A stretch of DNA of 5,016 nucleotides from Oscillospiraceae bacterium (GTDB lineage Bacteria > Bacillota_A > Clostridia > Oscillospirales > Oscillospiraceae), in the NCBI GenBank assembly GCA_017398105.1, contig JAFQHF010000037.1, positions 1 to 5,016 of the forward strand, read 5' to 3'. How positions within the stretch are numbered: position 1 is the first letter of the stretch; every line of letters begins with the position of its first letter. Positions 1-5,016 of this stretch are shown here, piece after piece. The notes under the pieces are model-generated. The model saw only the letters and a list, made by a program, of their open reading frames with translations. It did no database searches and was not told the DNA's origin. Made by a program: the position numbers and the translations under genes.

Positions 1-2
1 TA

Positions 3-986
3 TTGACCCTGCGCTATTCCCTGGCCTACGGCTGGGATGTGGGCGGCGGAACCCAGGGCTACGGCAACACCGCAGGCTACTGTGTCACTGCCCTGAACGG
101 AAGCTATACCATCAACCACCGGATGGAGACGGTGGAGCAGTCTGACGGCAGCCTGGTGTATCAGTGCCACTGCTGCGGTCTGATCGAAGCCTGTGCGCAC
201 CAGAATACAGTATATAATGATTTGGGCGATGGTTCCCATATCAAATTCTGCAATGATTGCCGTACCATGATCGGCGATCCTGAAGAACACATCTGGGATC
301 AGCAGGAGACTGCCCATGTCTGCTCCGCCTGCGGATGCAGCGAAGAGCACCGCTGGAAAGAGGTGGAGGGCAGCAACACCGCCACCTGTACGGAAGGCGG
401 CATGAGAACAAAGCTCTGCACAATTTGTTCAAAGGTCGTAGAGGAGGAAGCTCCGCCCAGAGGACATTCCCTGGGCAGCCGGTGGAATCACACGAAAAAC
501 GAACACTATCAGAAATGCTCTGTCTGTCAGGAGATCATTCCGGAAAGCAAGGGGAGCCATCGGTATGAATACCACGCAGGCGACAATGACTGGTATTGCA
601 CCGTCTGCGATGCAGGTCATGACTGGGATTACTGCGGCAATTTGAGTCTGACGGTCAAATCTGCTGATTGCACCCGGATCGTCTACCACTGCGGCGACTG
701 TGGACTTGACCTGACGAAAAACGGCAGCTTCCCGGAGCATCACAGGTATGAAAACGGCATTTGCATCATCTGCGGCGCAGCGGATCCGGACTTTACACCG
801 CCGGTGACAGAGCCACCGGAAACCCAGCCACCGGTGACAGAGCCGCCAGAAACAGACCCTCCAGAAACGGAGCCACCTGTGACGGAGCCTCCAGTAACAG
901 ATCCCCCAGAGACGGAGCCACCTGTGACGGAGTCTCCGGAGACGGAACCCAACAGAAAGAATCGGAGGAAAGAACATGAATCCTAA
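3..986 (+). CDS. Predicted secreted Cys-rich repeat protein with PPxTE tail (5' partial)
   Basis: This is the C-terminal 327 residues of a longer protein. The frame is open to the window edge; the TTG at position 3 has no visible ribosome binding site and is probably internal. Residues are numbered from that codon. Residues 1-38 match nothing I recognise. Residues 39-257 carry eight Cys-x2-Cys pairs (55/58, 83/86, 107/110, 139/142, 172/175, 199/202, 230/233, 254/257). Many are preceded by a His-x-aromatic motif (HIW, HRW, HRY, HDW, HRY), and one unit has the TCTEGG signature common in clostridial surface-protein repeats. Residues 266-315 are ten proline-threonine-glutamate pentapeptides, followed by a short basic end (NRKNRRKEHES) and TAA at 984-986. 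No transmembrane segment or LPxTG motif follows the proline tail, so the means of anchoring is unclear. The knuckles could bind metal or form disulfides. The export signal would be upstream, so secretion is inferred from style. Function unknown. The gene overlaps the MoxR start by 11 bp. Confidence 0.8.
   Translation: MTLRYSLAYGWDVGGGTQGYGNTAGYCVTALNGSYTINHRMETVEQSDGSLVYQCHCCGLIEACAHQNTVYNDLGDGSHIKFCNDCRTMIGDPEEHIWDQQETAHVCSACGCSEEHRWKEVEGSNTATCTEGGMRTKLCTICSKVVEEEAPPRGHSLGSRWNHTKNEHYQKCSVCQEIIPESKGSHRYEYHAGDNDWYCTVCDAGHDWDYCGNLSLTVKSADCTRIVYHCGDCGLDLTKNGSFPEHHRYENGICIICGAADPDFTPPVTEPPETQPPVTEPPETDPPETEPPVTEPPVTDPPETEPPVTESPETEPNRKNRRKEHES
117..773 (+). repeat. Degenerate H-x-aromatic ... CxxC knuckle repeats (protein level)
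   Basis: About eight diverged units lie in tandem in the surface protein, each ending in Cys-x2-Cys and often followed by Gly. Motifs such as HIW, HRW, HRY and HDW recur 7 to 24 residues before a pair. Two units carry an extra Cys upstream of the pair (TCTEGG at residues 128-133 and ADC at 221-223). The units are recognisable only in protein, not as DNA repeats, so they are old duplications. Zinc-ribbon-like metal binding is one reading and extracellular disulfide knuckles another; the sequence alone does not decide. Confidence 0.7.
798..947 (+). repeat. Ten tandem 15-bp units encoding PPVTE / PPETE pentapeptides
   Basis: Read in frame, the units are PPVTE, PPETQ, PPVTE, PPETD, PPETE, PPVTE, PPVTD, PPETE, PPVTE and SPETE, with no insertion between them. 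The DNA units differ mainly at third codon positions (ccg/cca/cct, gtg/gta, aca/acg), so the array is not freshly amplified. Proline-acidic tails of this kind are typical rigid, extended stalks or wall-spanning linkers in Gram-positive surface proteins. Threonines could carry glycans, but nothing in the sequence shows that. Confidence 0.9.
964..970 (+). promoter_or_regulatory. Ribosome binding site of the MoxR ATPase gene
   Basis: GGAGGAA lies 5 nt before the ATG at 976, inside the last codons of the upstream gene. The ATG precedes the upstream TAA (984-986), giving an 11-bp overlap. Ribosomes finishing gene 1 would terminate next to this site, which fits translational coupling. Confidence 0.85.
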
Positions 987-1911
987 AATCAATGAAATCT
1001 TACAGGAAATCGAAACCGTCATCGTCGGCAAACGGGAGAATGTGGAGAAGATCCTCATGGCTGTGCTGGCTGGCGGACATGTGCTGATGGAGGATGTGCC
1101 CGGCGTGGGCAAGACCACCACTGCCATGACCTTTGCAAAGGTGCTGGGACTCCAGACCCGGCGTGTCCAGTTCACCTCCGATACGGTACCCTCCGACATC
1201 ATCGGCTACTCTGTCTACGATAAGGACAGCGGCTGCTTTGTCTATAAGCCCGGTGCGGTAATGACGAACCTGCTTCTGGCCGACGAGATCAACCGCACCT
1301 CCAGCAAGACCCAGTCTGCACTGCTCGAATGCATGGAGGAGCTGCACGTCACCGTGGACGGCGAAACCCACGAATTACCCAAGCCCTTCGTGGTGCTGGC
1401 AACCCAGAACCCCGTGGGCTCCGCCGGTACGACCTTGCTTCCTTCTTCACAGCTCGACCGCTTCATGGTCAAGCTCAGCATGGGATACCCGGATTTCGCC
1501 AGTCAGGTCAGCATTCTCCGTGACCGCCACAGTACCAACCCTTTGGATAAAATCAAGGCAATTGTGTCCATCGACGAGCTGCGGCAGCTCATTGCGGAGG
1601 CTGCTCAGGTGGAGGTCGTGGACAGCATTTATGAATATGTCACCCGCCTGACCCAGGCCACAAGAGCGCATCCGATGGTTGCGCTGGGTGTCAGCCCCCG
1701 TGGTGCCCTGGCAGTTTGCCGCATGGCCAAGGCCAGAGCCTTCGTTCTGGGTCGGGATTACATGATTCCGGAGGATGTGGCGGCGGTATTCCCCGATGTC
1801 TGCGCCCACCGTCTGGTGCTGTCCACCAAGGCAAGAATGCTGGAGGAACGGCCGGAGAATATCCTTCAGTCCATTCTGGACAGCGTGAATATGCCTGTCC
1901 TGCGGCAGTGA
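976..1911 (+). CDS. MoxR-family AAA+ ATPase
   Basis: This is a complete 311-residue protein of normal family length. It is a cytoplasmic AAA+ ATPase of the MoxR group, whose members use ATP to remodel or mature partner complexes, usually with a VWA- or DUF58-type partner. The visible motifs are Walker A at residues 40-48 (GVGKTT core), Walker B LLLADE at 99-104 followed by INRTSSKTQSALLE, sensor 1 ATQNP at 142-146, the arginine-finger segment SSQLDRF at 158-163, and sensor 2 SPRG at 240-243, followed by a helical lid to the C-terminus. All expected catalytic residues are present, so it should be active. The PSDIIGYSVYD and KPGAVMTNLLLADEINR stretches are very typical of clostridial MoxR proteins encoded next to DUF58 genes. 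The ATG at 976 has a strong ribosome binding site and gives a family-standard N-terminus (NEILQEIETVIVGKRE). It is coupled to gene 1 upstream, and DUF58 follows after 10 bp. Confidence 0.96.
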   Translation: MNPKINEILQEIETVIVGKRENVEKILMAVLAGGHVLMEDVPGVGKTTTAMTFAKVLGLQTRRVQFTSDTVPSDIIGYSVYDKDSGCFVYKPGAVMTNLLLADEINRTSSKTQSALLECMEELHVTVDGETHELPKPFVVLATQNPVGSAGTTLLPSSQLDRFMVKLSMGYPDFASQVSILRDRHSTNPLDKIKAIVSIDELRQLIAEAAQVEVVDSIYEYVTRLTQATRAHPMVALGVSPRGALAVCRMAKARAFVLGRDYMIPEDVAAVFPDVCAHRLVLSTKARMLEERPENILQSILDSVNMPVLRQ

Positions 1912-1914
1912 GGA
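1909..1914 (+). promoter_or_regulatory. Weak ribosome binding site of the DUF58 gene
   Basis: TGAGGA, overlapping the MoxR stop codon TGA, lies 7 nt before the ATG at 1922. The match to the anti-Shine-Dalgarno is short (GAGGA). With a 10-bp gap, re-initiation by ribosomes leaving the MoxR gene is likely. Confidence 0.55.
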
Positions 1915-1921
1915 CGCAAAG

Positions 1922-3037
1922 ATGATCGTCCGAAAGCTCTTTTGGCTGGCGGCAGAAATCAGCCTTGCTGCCCTTTGGGTGTGCTTCGGAAGCGGTGCGG
2001 CTCTTGCGCTGGCGCTGGCGATGCTTCTGATTCCACTTGTCAGCATTCCGATCAATCTGTACCTGCGAAGGAAAATCCGATTGAAATTGACCGCCCAGCC
2101 CAATCTGCGAAAGGAGCAGGAAGCGCAGATCATGCTGAAGCTGACGAATCCGACGGTTTTGCCGGTGAACCTCCCGTGCTGTCTGGCTGTGACGAATCTG
2201 TTGAACGGAATGCTTCTGCGTGAAAAAGTCCATGTAACCGGCAATCAGGTCACACGATCTGTCAAAAGTCGGTACTGCGGACGGCTTCGCATCACGGTGG
2301 AAAAGGCGAAGCTCTATGACTGCTTCGGACTGGTGGGAATCCCTCTGAGCTGCCCCGAAAAATGCCACATCACAGTCCAGCCCGACGGCTTTGAAACCCG
2401 GATTTCTCTGGCGGACGAGCTGGGCGGTATCGCAGAGTCTGAGCAGTATTCCCAGTACCGTTCCGGCTCTGACATGACGGAAACCTTCCAGCTCCGGGAA
2501 TATGTCCCCGGCGACAGCCCCCGGCAGATCCACTGGAAGCTCAGTGGCAAGCTGGACCGGTTTATCGTCCGGGACCCCGGTCTGCCGATCATTCAGGATG
2601 TGCTCCTGTTCTGGGAACGCACGGAACCGGAGGAAACTGTCCAATCCATTGATGCCCAGGCGGAGGTCATTGTCAGCATCGCAAGGGCACTGCTGGAACA
2701 GGATGTACAGTTCCGGCTGGGCTGGAACGATACGGAGGAAAACCGCTGTATTCTCCATGAGATCCGGGAGCTGGATGACCTGATCGCAATTCTGCCAAGA
2801 CTTCTGAGTGCGGCGGGAAGCAGGGAATGCGATTCCGGCGCAGCCCTTTTGCTTCAAACCCGGCCTGATGCCCTTTGCTGCCACATGGTTCATGTGGCCC
2901 ATACACCTGCCGCTGAGGTGCTGGATTGGAGTAGCTATGGGCATCTGACGGTGCTGGCGGTTTCCAATGGCGGTGTGGATGCCATTGGATTCGATGAAAC
3001 CAACTATCCCACCCAGCTTGCGGTGCTGGTGATTTAA
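1922..3037 (+). CDS. DUF58 domain membrane protein
   Basis: This is a complete 371-residue protein. The N-terminus holds two adjacent hydrophobic segments (about residues 6-22 and 26-48) closed by the basic YLRRKIR, the usual hairpin anchor of DUF58 proteins. Next comes a beta-rich part (about 55-160). The DUF58 signature REYVPGDSPRQIHWK is at 192-206, followed by SGKLDRFIVRD. Beyond it, the VWA-like part (about 225 onward) shows QDVLLFWERTE where many family members have a strand ending in an Asp-x-Ser-x-Ser metal site; I see no such motif, so metal-dependent adhesion is doubtful. Family members are encoded beside MoxR ATPases and are taken to be their membrane partner or adaptor (compare yeaD beside yeaC in Bacillus subtilis); the biochemical role is not settled. 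The gene sits 10 bp after the MoxR gene and 13 bp before the transglutaminase-like gene. The ATG at 1922 gives the expected anchor directly at the N-terminus. Confidence 0.93.
   Translation: MIVRKLFWLAAEISLAALWVCFGSGAALALALAMLLIPLVSIPINLYLRRKIRLKLTAQPNLRKEQEAQIMLKLTNPTVLPVNLPCCLAVTNLLNGMLLREKVHVTGNQVTRSVKSRYCGRLRITVEKAKLYDCFGLVGIPLSCPEKCHITVQPDGFETRISLADELGGIAESEQYSQYRSGSDMTETFQLREYVPGDSPRQIHWKLSGKLDRFIVRDPGLPIIQDVLLFWERTEPEETVQSIDAQAEVIVSIARALLEQDVQFRLGWNDTEENRCILHEIRELDDLIAILPRLLSAAGSRECDSGAALLLQTRPDALCCHMVHVAHTPAAEVLDWSSYGHLTVLAVSNGGVDAIGFDETNYPTQLAVLVI
2880..2898 (+). repeat. Perfect 8-bp inverted repeat inside the DUF58 gene
   Basis: GCCACATG and CATGTGGC are separated by GTT. The stem is perfect but sits in coding sequence (Cys-His-Met-Val-His-Val-Ala) with no following T-run, so it is not an intrinsic terminator. 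It may be chance. Confidence 0.4.
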
Positions 3038-3042
3038 GGAGG
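3037..3042 (+). promoter_or_regulatory. Strong ribosome binding site that selects a TTG start
   Basis: AGGAGG begins on the last base of the DUF58 stop codon. It is 8 nt from the TTG at 3051, which opens the long frame, and only 3 nt from the ATG at 3046, which opens a frame that stops at 3166-3168. Spacing and coding potential both favour the TTG. No in-frame ATG occurs until well after the third membrane segment. Confidence 0.85.
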
Positions 3043-3050
3043 CGGATGCC

Positions 3051-5016
3051 TTGCGTCAAACACAACCGAGCGGTCTGCAAATCAGCAGACCGCAGCGATC
3101 AGCGGTGTCTGTCTGCTGGCTGCTGCCCATATTGTCCGGTGCGGCAATTTACGCACTTCTGGCTCTGACAGGGCTTGAACGCCCCGCTCTTCCGGGACTG
3201 GCAGGGGCCTGCGTCTGCGGTCTTCTACTTTTGTTTGGAAAGCGGAAGTGGATTTATCCAGGTGTTTTGGCTTTGCTGGTGCTTTCCCTGCTCCTTCTCA
3301 GAGGACGGTTTCTGGACGGTTTCTGCCAGTGGTACAATGGTATGGGGCGGATCTTCACCGTAGAAAGCGGTACGGTTCTTCCGGCACTGGAAGCATCCGC
3401 TGACAACGAAAACATCCAGCTTTTCGCCTGTTGGCTCGCTGCCGCCATTGGGGCTTCGCTCGTATTTCTGTCACATTGGGGAAAGGAAACGGCTGCTGCG
3501 GCGACTGCGATGCTCTGCGGCGGAGTTTCCCTCATCCTTGGGCGGATGATCCATCCGCTGCCGCTGCTTCTGGCTGCTGTGTTGCTCTGTGTAGGGCGGG
3601 GCAGGAAGCATCATCTGCTGCTGATCGGAATTCTGACGGCTGCAATGGTGCTCTCCCTGATACCGGGGTTTTCCGAATGGGCAGGGGAGCGGAGCGAGGC
3701 GGTTCAACGGACGCTCCATAGCCATCAATATGAAACCAAATACACAACCCTGCCGGAGGGTCGCCTGGAACCGCTGGGACAGTCAGATGCCCCGGCACTG
3801 ATCGTGACCATGGAAAAGCCGGAGGTTCTGTACCTGCGTGGCTTCACTGCCGCGGAATTCAGCGAAGATCGTTGGCAGCCCCTGGACAATCAAATTCTCT
3901 CTGAGAATCAGGAGCTGCTCTACTGGCTCAACATCCGGGAATTTGATCTGCGGGCCCAGTTTGAAGCTGCCGCTTCCGTTTTGGAAACCGATCAGAATAC
4001 CGTCACGGTCCAGAATGTGGGCTCTTGCAGCGCATACCGCTATATCCCATTTACCATTCGGGCGGATGAGCGGCTTGTCCCGGAAAACCTGACGGATACC
4101 GCAAAGGGAACGAGGTACGACAGCTTCACCACCGTCTACGGCGGAGCTCAGAAACTGCCCGAACTGTTGACATTGCTGCAAGCGGAGCATAGCCGCTACC
4201 TTCAGGCAGAGGCAGCTTACCGGGATTTTGTGGAAGCCAACTACCTGAGCATCCCGGAGGAACTGGCTGAAAAAATGCAGGTGTACTGGGAGAAAGCAGA
4301 GGGAATGGATGCCCCGGCGGCGGTGAAAGAGGTCCTTGAGAGCTGCTATCCCGACGGACTACGCCATGATCCTTATGATACCACTGCCGCTGTTCTGACA
4401 CTGCGCCATTTCGGTATTCCCGCCAGATATGCCGAGGGCTACATCACCCCGCAGACAACGGCAACCACGTTGGAGCTGACGGGGCGGCACGCCGCCTGCT
4501 GGGCGGAGGTCTACCAGGACGGCATCGGCTGGATTCCCATGGAGCTGACTCCCGGACTGGATGGAGAAACGGTGCGGAAGGAAGACCAGCCTCTGCCCCC
4601 CGACACGCCGGAGCAGACCCAGCCCCCGGAGACAGAGCCGACAAAGGAACCGCAGCCGGACGGCGGCTATCAGGTGCGCATTGCACAGGTGCTCCTGAAC
4701 ATAGCCATCGTACTTACACTCGGATTGCTTCTGCTGATTTTGTTGCTGCTCTTGCGGAGAAAGCATATCCTGAAAAAGCGGCAGGCGATCCTTAATCAGG
4801 AGAATATCCGGGAGGCAGTCACTTGGAGCTTTGCGGATGCGGTGCAGATCCTGGAGTGTATGGACATCCATCGTGGAAATGGTTCACTGGATGTACTTGC
4901 CCAGCCCCTTCGGGACCGGTTTGGTGCGGAGCTTGCGGAGCAGTTTGAAGCTGCATCCCGGATCAACGCCAAAGCACTGTTCTCCAGTAAGCATATGACG
5001 GAAACAGAGCGGGAAA
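3051..5016 (+). CDS. Polytopic membrane protein with degenerate transglutaminase-like domain (3' partial)
   Basis: The first 655 residues are present and the frame runs off the window. Start: TTG with AGGAGG 8 nt upstream; the in-frame stop at 3030-3032 limits any extension. A short basic N-terminus leads into about seven hydrophobic segments (near residues 19-40, 46-62, 67-85, 123-143, 145-162, 167-181, 187-204). Residues from about 210 to 510 are predicted extracellular and end in a transglutaminase-like core: TTAAVLTLRHFGIPARYAEGY (split here at 444-453 and 454-464), then WAEVY at 484-488 and GWIPMELTPG at 493-502. A proline linker (514-537) leads to the last membrane helix (547-568), RRK, and a helical cytoplasmic tail. 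This is the layout of TgpA/YebA-type proteins. The catalytic Cys and the HAW His are missing (Asp440 and Ala482 in their places), so it may not be an active enzyme. It is the third member of the MoxR-DUF58-transglutaminase trio. Confidence 0.9.
   Translation, partial: MRQTQPSGLQISRPQRSAVSVCWLLPILSGAAIYALLALTGLERPALPGLAGACVCGLLLLFGKRKWIYPGVLALLVLSLLLLRGRFLDGFCQWYNGMGRIFTVESGTVLPALEASADNENIQLFACWLAAAIGASLVFLSHWGKETAAAATAMLCGGVSLILGRMIHPLPLLLAAVLLCVGRGRKHHLLLIGILTAAMVLSLIPGFSEWAGERSEAVQRTLHSHQYETKYTTLPEGRLEPLGQSDAPALIVTMEKPEVLYLRGFTAAEFSEDRWQPLDNQILSENQELLYWLNIREFDLRAQFEAAASVLETDQNTVTVQNVGSCSAYRYIPFTIRADERLVPENLTDTAKGTRYDSFTTVYGGAQKLPELLTLLQAEHSRYLQAEAAYRDFVEANYLSIPEELAEKMQVYWEKAEGMDAPAAVKEVLESCYPDGLRHDPYDTTAAVLTLRHFGIPARYAEGYITPQTTATTLELTGRHAACWAEVYQDGIGWIPMELTPGLDGETVRKEDQPLPPDTPEQTQPPETEPTKEPQPDGGYQVRIAQVLLNIAIVLTLGLLLLILLLLLRRKHILKKRQAILNQENIREAVTWSFADAVQILECMDIHRGNGSLDVLAQPLRDRFGAELAEQFEAASRINAKALFSSKHMTETERE
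3070..3093 (+). repeat. Perfect 9-bp hairpin at the start of the transglutaminase-like gene
   Basis: GCGGTCTGC pairs exactly with GCAGACCGC across a 6-nt loop (AAATCA). The stem is GC-rich and begins 20 nt into the coding sequence counting the T of the TTG as +1. No T-run follows, so it is not a classical terminator. It could slow or pause the ribosome just after initiation, act in mRNA processing, or be chance. Confidence 0.6.
4368..4556 (+). other. Transglutaminase-like core with substituted catalytic residues
   Basis: This covers residues 440-502 of the membrane protein. In active relatives the catalytic Cys stands 15 residues before the Gly of GIPAR, in a GYC..FA.A motif; here that Gly is 455 and residue 440 is Asp (GAT at 4368-4370). 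The catalytic His normally stands two residues before the Trp of HAW.EVY; here Trp is 484 and residue 482 is Ala. The acidic third position is kept as Glu498 in GWIPMELTP. His480 and Cys483 are nearby but out of register. The segment that normally leads up to the catalytic Cys also seems shortened, running straight from ESCYPDGL to RHDPYD. Confidence 0.75.
4590..4661 (+). other. Proline-rich linker before the last membrane helix
   Basis: Residues 514-537 of the transglutaminase-like protein form a Pro/Thr/Glu-rich stretch that includes QPPETEPTKEPQPD. It joins the extracellular core to the membrane helix at 547-568. The PPETEP motif is the same as in the pentapeptide array of the first gene, in a different protein and frame. 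Confidence 0.8.

Noticed and set aside
798..947. CRISPR-like array
   Set aside because: The 15-bp periodicity has no spacers and reads continuously as PPxTE pentapeptides in the main frame.
740..952. Minus-strand frame with repeated GGSVSGGSVTGG, resembling a Gly/Ser-rich repeat protein
   Set aside because: It is the reverse complement of the PPVTE/PPETE array read in another frame; the repeat periodicity explains it entirely.
429..1202. Minus-strand open frame (257 codons) opposite the proline repeats and MoxR start
   Set aside because: It is the antisense of the 15-bp repeat array and Walker A region. The repeated Trp/Arg/Leu pattern simply mirrors the repeat, and no domain is recognisable.
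1691..2944. Long open frame on the minus strand (417 codons) antisense to MoxR and DUF58
   Set aside because: It lies opposite two genes with clear conserved motifs. Its translation shows no recognisable domain and is rich in residues expected from antisense reading of GC-rich codons.
3070..3093. Intrinsic terminator between DUF58 and the transglutaminase-like gene
   Set aside because: The stem is perfect, but no T-run follows and it lies inside the downstream coding sequence.
3046..3168. Short frame from the ATG at 3046 (40 codons, Cys-rich)
   Set aside because: Only 3 nt separate it from the AGGAGG, and it overlaps the well-supported membrane protein that starts at the TTG at 3051 with 8-nt spacing. 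It has no recognisable features.

Overview
The window looks like a piece of a Gram-positive, clostridial-type chromosome with fairly high GC, such as a gut Oscillospiraceae/Ruminococcaceae relative. The reasons are the G/C-rich third codon positions, strong AGGAGG-like ribosome binding sites, a TTG start, and a surface protein with Cys-x2-Cys repeats and a PPxTE proline tail. The organism assignment is inference from style, not from a marker gene.

All recognisable genes lie on the + strand and are packed head to tail: (1) the 3' part of a predicted secreted Cys/His-rich repeat protein ending in ten PPVTE/PPETE pentapeptides (to 986); (2) a complete MoxR-family AAA+ ATPase (976-1911), whose start overlaps gene 1 by 11 bp; (3) a complete DUF58 membrane-anchored protein (1922-3037), 10 bp downstream; (4) a polytopic membrane protein with a transglutaminase-like extracellular domain (3051 to beyond the window end), 13 bp downstream and starting at TTG. 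No intergenic gap exceeds 13 bp and I see no promoter or terminator, so this is very probably one transcription unit whose promoter and terminator lie outside the window.

MoxR, DUF58 and a transglutaminase-like membrane protein form a known gene trio (for example yeaC-yeaD-yebA in Bacillus subtilis). The ATPase is thought to act as a chaperone or remodeller with the DUF58 (VWA-like) protein as adaptor, serving an envelope function. Two things are unusual here. First, the transglutaminase-like domain keeps its fold signatures (GIPARY.EGY, W.EVY, GW.P.E.TPG) but has lost the catalytic Cys (Asp in its place) and the HAW histidine (Ala in its place), so it looks like a pseudoenzyme. Second, the trio is translationally coupled to a Cys-knuckle/proline-repeat surface protein, whose proline motif (PPETEP) recurs in the linker of the transglutaminase-like protein. 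Together these suggest a cell-surface assembly or binding system rather than an enzymatic one. That last step is inference.

Long open frames on the minus strand, the longest covering 1691-2944, are antisense shadows of these genes and are not annotated.
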